Shown: positions 45,127 through 52,546 of the stretch, piece after piece
How the letters are laid out: each line of letters begins with the position of its first letter
How positions within the stretch are numbered: position 1 is the first letter of the stretch
Assembly (NCBI RefSeq): GCF_900110735.1
Contig: NZ_FOET01000005.1
Span: forward strand, 271,829 to 335,828
Length of the DNA: 64,000 nucleotides
Source of the DNA: Streptomyces radiopugnans
GTDB lineage: Bacteria; Actinomycetota; Actinomycetes; Streptomycetales; Streptomycetaceae
Direction: 5' to 3'
The notes under the pieces: generated by a model
Told to the model about the DNA's origin: nothing
What the model saw: only the letters and a program-made list of their open reading frames with translations
The model's database searches: none
Translations under genes and position numbers: made by a program

Positions 45127-45143
45127 CGATGTGCGCGTCGGCG

Positions 45144-45347
45144 TCAGGCGATGACGATGTTCTCGGCCGTCGGGCCCTTCTGCCCCTGCGCGATGTCGAA
45201 GCTCACCTTCTGGCCTTCGAGCAGCTCACGGAAGCCCTGGGCGGAGATGTTCGAGTAGTGGGCGAACACGTCCGCGCCGCCGCCGTCCTGCTGGATGAAG
45301 CCGAAGCCCTTTTCCGCGTTGAACCACTTCACGGTGCCAGTAGTCAT
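45144..45347 (-). CDS. Cold-shock protein (CspA family)
   Basis: The product is 67 residues from the ATG at 45347, with GAAGGAG upstream. It is a complete cold-shock domain: [18 protein letters not shown] holds RNP1 (KGFGFI) and DVFAHYSNI holds RNP2 (Ala for the usual Val). It is an RNA chaperone. A region of about 190 bases upstream, AT-richer than average, could form the long 5' leader usual for csp mRNAs. Confidence 0.95.
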   Translation of the reverse strand: MTTGTVKWFNAEKGFGFIQQDGGGADVFAHYSNISAQGFRELLEGQKVSFDIAQGQKGPTAENIVIA

Positions 45348-45778
45348 GTCTTTTCTCCTTCGGGGCAGTGAGTCGGCGGCCGCACTGCGCAGACGCCGTG
45401 TCGCCGCGATGATCACCCCGCCCGGAAAAAGACCGGAGCCAAAAAGCACTTCCAGTGGCGCAGAAGCCGACTGGGAGGGTCTGGAACTCGGGAACCACAA
45501 CTGCAACTGGAATCGACAGTAGCACGTTGCGGCGATCCGTGCAGGCCGAGATATTTCTTTCCGCTCATTGTCACAGGGAAACTGTCCGCGCGTTTCGCGG
45601 AAATCTCATGCCGCGGGAACAGATATGGTTGCGAGATCCAAGCGCGGCTGTACCCGGCGGCACCGCCGGGTACAGCCGCCGGACCGGCGTCGTGGGCGGC
45701 CGTACGCACGCGGCGCGGGGTGCCTACGCGAGACGGCCGGCCGCACGGGCCGGCCGACGGGCCTCCCGGCCTCGCTGA
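45348..45778. other. 430-base gap with csp promoter region and an isolated hairpin
   Basis: No gene is seen. The csp leader and promoter should lie in 45348-45620, which is AT-richer. At 45644-45679 is a perfect 16-bp-stem hairpin (arms 45644-45659 and 45664-45679, loop gcac). It has no upstream plus-strand gene to terminate and may shield the toxin module from csp-side transcription. Confidence 0.55.
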
Positions 45779-45883
45779 GTGAAGCTGAGCAACGACGGCT
45801 TCGAGGAGTTCCTGCTCTCCGCTCCCTTCGAGGGGCTGGAGTTCGGCGCCCGATCCCACGAAGGACAGACGGACACCGAGTGA
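45779..45883 (+). CDS. Putative truncated antitoxin of a VapBC-type module
   Basis: A 34-residue frame starts at a GTG at 45779 immediately after an in-frame TGA. It reads VKLSNDGFEEFLLSAPFEGL and ends EGQTDTE at a TGA that overlaps the PIN-gene start by four bases. An acidic, hydrophobic C-terminal tail coupled to a PIN toxin is what the toxin-binding end of a VapB/Phd antitoxin looks like. A DNA-binding N-terminal domain is missing, so this is either a remnant or a mini-antitoxin. Confidence 0.4.
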   Translation: MKLSNDGFEEFLLSAPFEGLEFGARSHEGQTDTE

Positions 45884-46308
45884 TCTACCTGCTCGACACC
45901 GACGTCGTCGCCGAACTCACCACCCGGGCGAGGCCGGACCCGCGCGTCACGGCCCGGTTCCGGTCCACGGCCGGGCTCAACCGCTTTCTGAGCGTGATCA
46001 CTGTTGCCGAGATCGAGGCAGGGGTGGCCGCCACTCCGGATCCCGTACGACAGGCCCGCTACGCCCGAGCGCTTGCCGCGGTACGGCACGAATACCACGA
46101 CCGCATCGCGTCGATCGGCGGGCCGGAAGCAGCCGCCTACCTCGCGATCCACAAGACGCTCAAGGCCGCCGGTGCCGGCATCGACCCACCGGATGCCCTG
46201 ATCGCCGCCACCGCCCTGGCCGACGGCTGGACCGCAGCCACCCGGAACATCAAGCACATGGCCCGGACCGGGGTCCTGGTGATCAATCCGTGGGAGGAGA
46301 AGCTGTAA
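45880..46308 (+). CDS. PIN-domain ribonuclease toxin (VapC/FitB type)
   Basis: The product is 142 residues from the GTG at 45880. The acidic active site is visible: VIYLLDTDVVAEL (first Asp), VITVAEIEAGV (Glu), and GIDPPDALIAATALADGW with TRNIKHM (last Asp/Asn region). The C-terminus GVLVINPWE is typical of FitB-like proteins. As a VapC toxin it would cleave RNA (often tRNA) when its antitoxin is degraded. It is translationally coupled to the short frame upstream. Confidence 0.88.
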   Translation: MIYLLDTDVVAELTTRARPDPRVTARFRSTAGLNRFLSVITVAEIEAGVAATPDPVRQARYARALAAVRHEYHDRIASIGGPEAAAYLAIHKTLKAAGAGIDPPDALIAATALADGWTAATRNIKHMARTGVLVINPWEEKL

Positions 46309-46566
46309 GCGGCACCCGCGGTCACGACCTACTCTGCTGACGCCGGACGCGGGGCGGCGTGCCTCTCTCCCCTGCCTTCCGGTCGCTCCCACGTTCGCCA
46401 TCCCCGCCTCTGAGGCAGGGTCTTGGAGAGTGACTTGTTCCGACGTCCTCAGCCTCTCCGGCGGCCGGCACGGTCAGCGACCGTGGCCGGGCCGCCGCCG
46501 GCCGGCTCGGGAGTGTGGTCCGCGAGGGCGTGAGAGGCCACCGGCAGGGGAGACGGCCTCGAACAC

Positions 46567-46614
46567 GTCGAAGGGCCGACCCGGGAGGCTTGCCTCCCGG
46601 GTCGGCCCTTCGAC
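46567..46614 (-). terminator. Displaced native terminator of the tRNA-Arg gene, 22-bp stem
   Basis: The arms 46567-46588 and 46593-46614 are perfectly complementary (cttg loop). The hairpin abuts the 3' end of the partial tRNA copy at 46617, exactly where the terminator of an intact minus-strand tRNA gene would stand. It therefore marks the original chromosomal side of the integration site. Confidence 0.8.
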
Positions 46615-46616
46615 CT

Positions 46617-46659
46617 GTGCCCCCGGCAGGATTCGAACCTGCGACACCCGCTTTAGGAG
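46617..46659 (-). repeat. Left attachment-site repeat: displaced 3' half of tRNA-Arg
   Basis: These 43 bases are identical to 52473-52515, which is the anticodon-loop-to-3'-end half of the intact tRNA-Arg gene. Beyond 46659 the tRNA similarity ends abruptly. This is the signature left by site-specific integration into the 3' part of a tRNA gene. Confidence 0.92.
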
Positions 46660-47167
46660 TTCGATCCGGGTCTCGGTAGCACCATCCCAGCTCGGCCGCA
46701 TTACAGGTGGCTTGGTTTGCTGACGACCATTGCCGTTCATCGCCGTTGATGTCACCCGGTGATGTCAGGTGGGTACGGCTGTGGTGCGCTGTCACTGGTG
46801 AACCCGTGGGCAGCTCTTGCGAAACCCGCTATGTGACGAAGGTCACATTCGTGGAAGTCGGCGCCTGCGTCCTGTCCCTGCATGAACTTGTCTGTTCACG
46901 CTCAACCTCTGTGTGGCCGTCTGACGGCCTCTCTGGCGCCTGGAGGTCAAAAATGGCTCCCGCGCAGCGAGAGTTTGTCGAATAAGTACGTGCATAGGTG
47001 CTGCCAATAACGCGTGGCCGACCGACTGTGCTCAAGACCTCGTGTGAGGTGGTGAGTTCCAGCGCTAAGCTCGTAGCGCTGCTCATCTTCCCCCAGGGAT
47101 GTCCCGGCTACGGCCGGGTTGGTTGGAGCTTCCCGACGTGGAGTGCTCTGGGAAGAGAGGAGCGACA
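46660..47167. other. Left interior of the element, no gene seen
   Basis: About 500 bases, AT-richer than the chromosome. The paired repeats at 46745-46767 are described separately. Short frames are present but none has a ribosome site or recognisable product; it may be the residue of deleted element genes. Confidence 0.45.
46745..46767. repeat. Paired arm-type repeat, left end (GTTGATGTCA, then GATGTCA)
   Basis: GATGTCA occurs at 46748-46754 and 46761-46767, a period of 13 bases, 89 bases inside the left core repeat. The same pair with the same spacing and orientation occurs at the right end (52414-52433). In the excised circle the pairs would flank the core as integrase arm-binding sites do. 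Confidence 0.6.
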
Positions 47168-47293
47168 GTGAGAGATCGATCGTTCAAGAAGGCTGGGAAG
47201 CGCTGGCCTGGCCCGGATCGCTGGCAAGTGATCCTGTCGGCACTCAGCCTTCTCGTGGCGGTCGTTGCTCTCGTGGAGCAAGTAAGGCGGTGA
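47168..47293 (+). CDS. Small single-helix membrane protein
   Basis: The product is 41 residues from a GTG at 47168, with GAGGAG correctly spaced upstream. A basic N-terminus (VRDRSFKKAGKRWPGPDRW) precedes one hydrophobic helix (VILSALSLLVAVVALV) and EQVRR. Its stop codon lies within a terminator hairpin. Function unknown. Confidence 0.5.
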   Translation: MRDRSFKKAGKRWPGPDRWQVILSALSLLVAVVALVEQVRR

Positions 47294-47322
47294 GTCCGGC
47301 CGTGACGTAGACGGCCGGACTC
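47292..47322 (+). terminator. Terminator after the small membrane protein gene, 12-bp stem
   Basis: The arms 47292-47303 and 47311-47322 pair perfectly around a 7-base loop; the first arm overlaps the stop codon. Confidence 0.75.
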
Positions 47323-47786
47323 GACCGCCGCTCCGCGGGCGCTGGTCCGGTCTGGGTGCGACCAGGCCGGACCATGTCCGGGAGCTGCTCTTGCTGTACC
47401 TCTGGCTGTGGACCCCAGAATCAAGTTGTGACACAGGTTGAGCTGCCACTTGTGTCACAGCCCAAGCTACACGGAGTGGGCGCGGGGCACCTCACCCTGT
47501 AGGCGCAAGGTTGATGGATACCCAAGACCGGCCTTCTTGTTCTGGCGCTTCATGACTGGTTCCGCGGCCTGCGGCTGTGTGAGCGATCACTACTCTGAGC
47601 TGCGATCGATCCATTAGCGTTGGCAGCGCCGGTTGTTGTTGGCTGTCTTTCCCCGGCCATGCACGTTGCGTAGACGGCCACCTGACTCGACCGGCCTGCG
47701 TCCGGAGCACTGCCCCCACTGTCAGCAGGTGAGTACGTTCTGTGGACGAATCCGGCTCGTTGTGTCTGGGGCGATAGTGTCCAAGG
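47323..47786. promoter_or_regulatory. Region upstream of the restriction-modification operon, with an inverted repeat
   Basis: This gap holds no gene. At 47427-47459 there is a 9-bp inverted repeat (tgtgacaca / tgtgtcaca, 15-base spacer), a plausible operator. The immediate upstream sequence of the methylase (ttgtgtctggggcgatagtg) may hold a weak promoter. Confidence 0.45.
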
Positions 47787-49463
47787 GTGGCAACTCTCGC
47801 GCTCTTCGGCACCGACAGCCTCGCCCTTCCCAAGTCTCTACAGGAGGCCGTGGAACACGGCGAGGTGTTCACCCGTGGCTGGGTGGTCGAGCTGATCCTG
47901 GACCTGATCGGCTACACGCCGGACAAGGACCTGTGCGACACCAAGCTGATCGAGCCGGCCTGTGGCGGCGGCGCGTTCCTGGGTGCCATTGCCTCCCGCG
48001 TAAGCGCCTCCTGCCACGCCCACGGACGCCCCCTCACCGACGCGACCGAGGCGGTTCGGGCTTTCGATCTGCTGGACCACAACGTGGAGCAGAGCCGGAC
48101 CCTGATCACGCGCGCACTGCAAGACGAGGGCTGGGGCCCAGCAGACTCCGAGCAGATCGCCGCGGCGTGGGTGCGCCAGGGCGACTACCTGCTCCAGGCC
48201 GACTCCGACTACCGCGCCGACTACGTCGTTGGCAACCCTCCCTACATCCGACTGGAAGACGTCCCCGACGACCGCATGGCCGCCTACCGGGACGCCTGCC
48301 CCACCATGAGCGGCCGGGCCGACATCTACATCGGCTTCTACGAGACCGCCCTGCGCAGTCTCACCCCGGGTGGCCGCCTCGGCTTCATCTGCGCCGACCG
48401 CTGGATGCGCAACCAGTACGGCCGCGCCCTGCGCCGCCTGGTGACCCGCGGTTTCAGCATGGACCTGGTGTTGACCATGCACGACGTGGACGCCTTCGAC
48501 GAGCAGGTCTCTGCGTACCCGGCGATCACGGTCATCTCCAACCGCCGCCAGGGACCGGCCGTCGTCGCCGACACCACACGGGCCTTCGACGCCGCACGGT
48601 CCCGCGACTTCGCCGCCTGGTGCCGGTCCGGGGCCCGCGAGCAGATCGACGCGGAAGCCTTCCAGGCTGTGCGCCTGCCGCACTGGTTCCCCGGGGAGGA
48701 GTCCTGGCCGGCGGCTTCCCCGGCCCGGCTGGCGATGCTGGAAGACCTCACCAAGCGCTTCGGGCTGCTGGAGGACCCCCGCACCGGGACACGTGTCGGC
48801 ATCGGGGTCGCCACCGGTGCGGACAAGGTGTTTCTCACCCAGGACGCCGACGCGGTCGAACCCGATCGGCTGCTTCCGATGGCGATGGTCCGCGACACCA
48901 CCAACGGCACCCTCGACTGGGGCGGCACCTACCTGGTCAATCCGTGGAGCACGGACGGTGACCTGGTCGACCTCAGCGCCTACCCCCGGCTCGCCTCCTA
49001 CCTCGACAGGCACGGGGATGCCCTGCGCAAGCGGTACGTGGCGGTCAAGCAGCCTCACCGCTGGTACAAGACGATCGACAAGGTCGACGCCCGTCTCACC
49101 CGCCGACCCAAGCTGATGTTCCCGGACATGAAGTTGACGATCCATCCGGTCCTCGACGAAGGCGGCCTGTACCCTCACCACAACCTGTACTACATCGTCT
49201 CGGACACCTGGGATCTGCGCGTTCTCGGCGGCCTGCTGTTGTCCAGGATCGCCCAGGCGTTCGTGGAGGCCTACGCGGTCCGGATGCGCGGGGGAACCCT
49301 TCGTTTCCAGGCCCAGTACCTCCGTAAGATCCGTGTTCCCGACCCGGATGCGATCGACGAGCGGGACAGGGCCGCGCTCGCGGACGCCTTCGACCGTCGG
49401 GACGTGGAGGCTGCCACCGAGGCCGCGCTGCGCGTGTACGGACTTGCCGAACTGCCCGAGTAG
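47787..49463 (+). CDS. Type II N6-adenine DNA methyltransferase (PaeR7I/XhoI-type, Eco57I-like fold)
   Basis: The product is 558 residues from a GTG at 47787. The AdoMet motif I is LIEPACGGGAFLGAIAS near residue 58 and the catalytic motif IV is DYVVGNPPYIRLEDV (NPPY). A large C-terminal target-recognition part ends with RFQAQYLRKIRVP. The restriction gene begins 12 bases downstream, so the two form an operon. Length and partner fit the methylase of the PaeR7I/XhoI systems, which protects CTCGAG. Confidence 0.92.
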   Translation: MATLALFGTDSLALPKSLQEAVEHGEVFTRGWVVELILDLIGYTPDKDLCDTKLIEPACGGGAFLGAIASRVSASCHAHGRPLTDATEAVRAFDLLDHNVEQSRTLITRALQDEGWGPADSEQIAAAWVRQGDYLLQADSDYRADYVVGNPPYIRLEDVPDDRMAAYRDACPTMSGRADIYIGFYETALRSLTPGGRLGFICADRWMRNQYGRALRRLVTRGFSMDLVLTMHDVDAFDEQVSAYPAITVISNRRQGPAVVADTTRAFDAARSRDFAAWCRSGAREQIDAEAFQAVRLPHWFPGEESWPAASPARLAMLEDLTKRFGLLEDPRTGTRVGIGVATGADKVFLTQDADAVEPDRLLPMAMVRDTTNGTLDWGGTYLVNPWSTDGDLVDLSAYPRLASYLDRHGDALRKRYVAVKQPHRWYKTIDKVDARLTRRPKLMFPDMKLTIHPVLDEGGLYPHHNLYYIVSDTWDLRVLGGLLLSRIAQAFVEAYAVRMRGGTLRFQAQYLRKIRVPDPDAIDERDRAALADAFDRRDVEAATEAALRVYGLAELPE

Positions 49464-49475
49464 GAGAAGCCGACG

Positions 49476-50201
49476 GTGACAGTCACCCGCCAGGACTTCG
49501 AGGACGCCATAGCCGCCTACTGGGGCGCCAAGCAGATGCAGGGCGAGCAGTCCGCGATCCGGGAAGCGGTGGGCGCCGGCACCGCGGGCACCGTACGGGG
49601 CGGCAAGCACTTCGACGCCATCGCCACCCTCCTGGCCAAGTTCTTCCTCGACGCCGGTTACCCGCCCGAGAGCATCCGCGTCACCAAGTCCCAGGGGCTC
49701 GCACTGCCCGGCTACTACCGGCCGCAGAAGCAATGGGACGTCGTGGTCGTCCACGAGGGCGTCCTCATCGCGGCCTTCGAACTCAAAGGGCTGGGCGGGC
49801 CGTCGTACGGCAACAACTACAACAACCGGGTCGAAGAAGCCCTCGGCAGCGCCGTCGACCTGCGCCGCGCGGCTCTGGCAGAGCTGTTCCCGAAGGAGAA
49901 GCCCTGGCTCGGCTACTTCTTCATCATGCAGGATGGCGAGGGGTCAAGGACTCCGGTCAAGATCGCAAAGGGCGGCCTGCCAGTCGACGACATGTGGCAC
50001 GGGACCTCGTACCAGGACCGCTTCGGGATCTTCTGCCAACGACTCGTCGACGAACAGCTCTACGACGCCGTCTGCTACGTGACCTCCTCGCTGGAGAACC
50101 CAAGCCCGGTCGAACCGGTCGACAGCCTCGACTGGCGCCACTTCGCCGCGGCCATAAACGCCCGCCTCACCTACTTGAAGAGTCTTGGGATTCCGAGGTA
50201 G
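49476..50201 (+). CDS. PaeR7I-family type II restriction endonuclease
   Basis: The product is 241 residues from a GTG at 49476, with TAGGAG upstream. It shares with R.PaeR7I, from memory, the stretches LPGYYRPQKQWDVVVV and GPSYGNNYNNRVEEALGSA, and the PD-(D/E)xK-type core is suggested by QWDVVVV followed by AAFELKGLGG (the ELK acting as ExK). It should cut CTCGAG sites. The predicted specificity is inference. Unmodified CTCGAG would be cut, and the window itself still contains such sites (for example 40761 and 42754), which the cognate methylase must protect. Confidence 0.93.
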   Translation: MTVTRQDFEDAIAAYWGAKQMQGEQSAIREAVGAGTAGTVRGGKHFDAIATLLAKFFLDAGYPPESIRVTKSQGLALPGYYRPQKQWDVVVVHEGVLIAAFELKGLGGPSYGNNYNNRVEEALGSAVDLRRAALAELFPKEKPWLGYFFIMQDGEGSRTPVKIAKGGLPVDDMWHGTSYQDRFGIFCQRLVDEQLYDAVCYVTSSLENPSPVEPVDSLDWRHFAAAINARLTYLKSLGIPR

Positions 50202-50213
50202 TTGACCGGAATT

Positions 50214-51113
50214 TTAAGTGGATTTGGGTTTCAATTTTTGCCATGCTGCAATAGCCTTGCGCAGTCTTACGTCCGGATCATACTCGCTAATAAGGAAGCC
50301 AGACTTCAGCTGGGAGTCGATTTCCACCACCTGATCCAATGTGTTGACCTTAAGCATCATTCCGGCGAAGGCTAGACCTTGCGATATCTCTTGGCCAGCA
50401 TTTACTCCATCGACTCGAATGCCGACCCCGCGGAGGTCGATCAGAGATCCGGAGTGCCAAAATTTGGCACGAAGGTGGGCTGGCTCCCCCTTTGCGCTCA
50501 GATGCATTGCTACTTGGTTGGCGGCAGAGCGAACCACTAATTTCCGGTGTTCCGCCTCCAGGTCCCAAATTGCAGCGTCCCCTGAGACCCGCTCGTTATC
50601 ATCGATTAGGGCGATCAGGTTACCGAGCCGGTCATAAAGAGTGGCAGATAGTCTGAGGTGTCCATCATTTCCCGGGCTTAGGCTCAGCAGTGGCTCTTCG
50701 TTCGCAATCAGCAATGGCCCCTCTCCTGCCAACAAGACACCTCCGGCGAGGACGGCGCAGTACTCCTGGTTAACATGGAGCATTCCCCCAGTGAGCCCTC
50801 TCCTAGAATTGAAATGGTTCGCCTGTATCTCTCTTTGCTGAGCCTCGCTTAGGGCTCCCTTTGAAGCCATGTCGTGACAGAGGGGGCACAGGAGCATCAT
50901 ATCTTCCACCCGAAAGTGCTGCTCCCGACTGTATGGAATTATGTGGTGATACTGATAGATTGGTATTCCGCATCTACAGCAACCGAACCGTGCATGCTGG
51001 CGAAGTTTTCTCTTCACATCAACTGGCGGCTTAGGCCTATTTTCCAAGACTTCCCTCTCGGAACGCTTAAGCGGAGTATGCAGAACATTCTGTAGCGTAG
51101 TGGGAGATCTCAT
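50214..51113 (-). CDS. HNH-endonuclease-domain protein, low GC, unknown C-terminal domain
   Basis: The product is 299 residues from the ATG at 51113; no good ribosome site is seen. The N-terminal zinc-binding HNH nuclease domain (about 35-95) reads GCCRCGIPIYQYHHIIPYS and EDMMLLCPLCHDMAS, with two Cys pairs and the HH catalytic pair. Residues about 110-300 are a predicted beta-rich domain I do not recognise. GC content is near 50 percent by eye, far below the chromosome, which indicates recent transfer. It converges on the PaeR7I gene with only 12 bases between stops. A defence role is inferred from the neighbours. Confidence 0.85.
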   Translation of the reverse strand: MRSPTTLQNVLHTPLKRSEREVLENRPKPPVDVKRKLRQHARFGCCRCGIPIYQYHHIIPYSREQHFRVEDMMLLCPLCHDMASKGALSEAQQREIQANHFNSRRGLTGGMLHVNQEYCAVLAGGVLLAGEGPLLIANEEPLLSLSPGNDGHLRLSATLYDRLGNLIALIDDNERVSGDAAIWDLEAEHRKLVVRSAANQVAMHLSAKGEPAHLRAKFWHSGSLIDLRGVGIRVDGVNAGQEISQGLAFAGMMLKVNTLDQVVEIDSQLKSGFLISEYDPDVRLRKAIAAWQKLKPKST

Positions 51114-51172
51114 CGCATGTCACGGGAACAGGTTGGCAGAGCGGGTTTGGGCGGTGTCCTGCCTGGGCTGGG

Positions 51173-51269
51173 GTCGAGCATGGCCAGGGGGCCGTACGCT
51201 GGTTGGCAACTCGGGCAGGCTTTGGACCTGCCCGCAATGTGTCCGAGTGGCCCCCTGGGCTTGCTCGAC
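51173..51269. repeat. Imperfect long inverted repeat, 21-base arms
   Basis: The arms 51173-51193 and 51249-51269 match in 18 of 21 positions with a 55-base spacer that contains a smaller 8-bp hairpin. It lies between the HNH gene and the integrase stub. It might mark a deletion junction or an old regulatory site. Confidence 0.5.
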
Positions 51270-51309
51270 GCGGGTCCCGGACCGGGCAGGTGCGTAAAGC
51301 CGCGGTCGG

Positions 51310-51513
51310 GTGATCCGGCTGCACGACGCCCGGCACGGCTGCGCGACGCTGCTCACCGCCGCCGGGGTCGCTCCCCGTGTGGTGATGGAGATCCTCGGCC
51401 ACAGCCAGATCAGCATCACCATGGATGTCTACACGCACGTGGTGCAGGACACCCAGCGGGAGGCGATCAGCCACATGGACCGACTGCTCAGGAGACGTCC
51501 TGGCACCGGTTGA
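51310..51513 (+). pseudogene. C-terminal stub of a tyrosine recombinase (integrase)
   Basis: About 67 residues remain, from just after an in-frame TAA to the TGA at 51511-51513. The box II elements are present: RLHDARHGCATLLTAAGV (H-x-x-R), GHSQISITMDVYTHV with the catalytic Tyr, then the C-terminal helix. The N-terminal arm-binding domain and the first catalytic Arg are absent, replaced by unrelated sequence. The element cannot excise by itself. Confidence 0.88.
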
Positions 51514-51595
51514 TCCCCGCCGGTGCCAGTGCGAGGCGCGCGGAAGCCCTGGAATTTGCCGTGATCAGTCCGGGGCTTCCGGCGGTTGTGGCCGG

Positions 51596-52312
51596 TCAGT
51601 GCTCACGCTCCCCGCACGCGGTCGGGTGGAGCGCGGAGCCTGGTACGGCTTTTTCCGTGGGAACCCCCCTGAGCAGCAGGCATGCCTGCCCGGTGTCGTC
51701 CGCGGGCGGGTATTCGGTTTCAACTGCCGGCACAGGGAACCGAGACGGCCCCGCATGCAGTTCGCCTTCGACGGGAGGGCTCGGGAGCACCCCTTCCAAG
51801 ACGCCGAACGCTGCGACCACGCCCTCGGACACCGGCAAGGTTTCCTCGATGTCGAACCGCCAGTGCAGTCGCGCCTCTGCCAGCAGCCTCTTTCCGGGGT
51901 GGCCCTGGGCGAGAACGATGTCTCGGCGACTGCGCACGCTCCGGGCCACGGCACAGCAGATGGGTACGTGCATCCCATGCTCTGTGACCACCCGGTTGTA
52001 GTCGGCTGCTGGATGGAGGCACAACGCGTCGTCCAGCAAGCCCACAGCAGCCACCCGAGCATGCGGGTGGCCCTGCTCCACGATGTCCAGCAGCAAAGGA
52101 GCAGCCCAGCTTGCGGAGGGGAACACCATGCCGCTGTGGTCGTGCACGATGCCGCCGCCCGCGAGGCGGGACGCCGCATCGGCGGCCTGGTCGAGTGTGG
52201 TGGCGGTGGCCAGCTCCTTGAGACTGCCGACGATCACCTCGGGGCGGTATCGCGGGTTGGGAGGAGCCGGTACGGCCGACCAGTCCACGGCGTCGATGGC
52301 GTCGGAGAGCAC
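51596..52312 (-). CDS. Hypothetical protein, helical-repeat-like
   Basis: The product is 238 residues from a GTG at 52312 (VLSDAIDAVDWSAVPAPPN); an ATG at 52390 would add 26 low-complexity residues. Alpha-helical stretches such as LDQAADAASRLAGGGIVHD, APLLLDIVEQGHPHARVAAV and the ALCLHPAADYNRV region suggest a HEAT-like solenoid. The AVDWSAVP opening recalls a family of Streptomyces solenoid proteins. No catalytic motif is seen. It lies between the integrase stub and the tRNA end of the element. Confidence 0.6.
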   Translation of the reverse strand: MLSDAIDAVDWSAVPAPPNPRYRPEVIVGSLKELATATTLDQAADAASRLAGGGIVHDHSGMVFPSASWAAPLLLDIVEQGHPHARVAAVGLLDDALCLHPAADYNRVVTEHGMHVPICCAVARSVRSRRDIVLAQGHPGKRLLAEARLHWRFDIEETLPVSEGVVAAFGVLEGVLPSPPVEGELHAGPSRFPVPAVETEYPPADDTGQACLLLRGVPTEKAVPGSALHPTACGEREH

Positions 52313-52410
52313 GGGGGCATTGTGCCGAGGTCTCGGGGCCCGCGCAGCCTTGTCCGCGCGGCTCACGGACTGCTCGCGCAGTAGGCACATCGACCGTGAC
52401 CGACTGTCCC

Positions 52411-52433
52411 GTTGATGTCAGACGTAGATGTCA
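52411..52433. repeat. Paired arm-type repeat, right end (GTTGATGTCA, then GATGTCA)
   Basis: GATGTCA occurs at 52414-52420 and 52427-52433, 13 bases apart, in the same orientation as the pair at the left end. It is 39 bases from the right core repeat, separated from it by the replacement tRNA terminator. Confidence 0.6.
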
Positions 52434-52465
52434 AACGCCCCGGACCGTACCCGGTCCGGGGCGTT
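52434..52465 (-). terminator. Element-borne replacement terminator of tRNA-Arg, 14-bp stem
   Basis: The arms 52434-52447 and 52452-52465 are complementary with a 4-base loop, just past the tRNA 3' end. On insertion the element supplied both the 3' half of the tRNA and this hairpin, while the native hairpin was carried to 46567-46614. Confidence 0.75.
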
Positions 52466-52472
52466 CGCGCTG

Positions 52473-52515
52473 GTGCCCCCGGCAGGATTCGAACCTGCGA
52501 CACCCGCTTTAGGAG
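52473..52515 (-). repeat. Right attachment-site repeat within intact tRNA-Arg
   Basis: This is the 43-bp partner of the repeat at 46617-46659. It covers the T-arm, the variable loop and the 3' side of the anticodon arm of the intact tRNA. Confidence 0.92.
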
Positions 52516-52546
52516 AGCGGTGCTCTATCCCCTGAGCTACGAAGGC
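52474..52546 (-). tRNA. tRNA-Arg (anticodon CCT)
   Basis: The gene is 73 bases on the minus strand without an encoded CCA. The acceptor stem pairs gccttcg with cgggggc (two G-T pairs), and the D-arm is gctcaggggatagagc. The anticodon loop is CTCCTAA, giving CCT (reads AGG), and the T-arm is ggttcgaatcc. It is the integration site of the element to its left; its 3' half was supplied by the element. Confidence 0.95.

Larger units (their letters stand above)
46617..52515. mobile_element. Integrated element at tRNA-Arg(CCT), about 5.9 kb, integrase-decayed
   Basis: The element is bounded by 43-bp direct repeats of the tRNA 3' half. Inside it lie paired GATGTCA repeats near both ends, a small membrane peptide, a restriction-modification pair, a low-GC HNH gene, the C-terminal stub of a tyrosine recombinase and one unknown gene. 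Replication and transfer genes of an actinomycete integrative-conjugative element are absent. The base composition of the HNH gene and of 46,660-47,780 departs from the host. Confidence 0.85.

Noticed and set aside
46617..46690. A second tRNA gene at the left end of the island
   Set aside because: Only the 3' half of tRNA-Arg is present; the 5' half does not continue past 46659, so it cannot fold as a tRNA.
46707..46985. A 92-codon plus-strand frame in the left end of the element
   Set aside because: No ribosome site or recognisable domain, and it starts within the candidate arm-site region.
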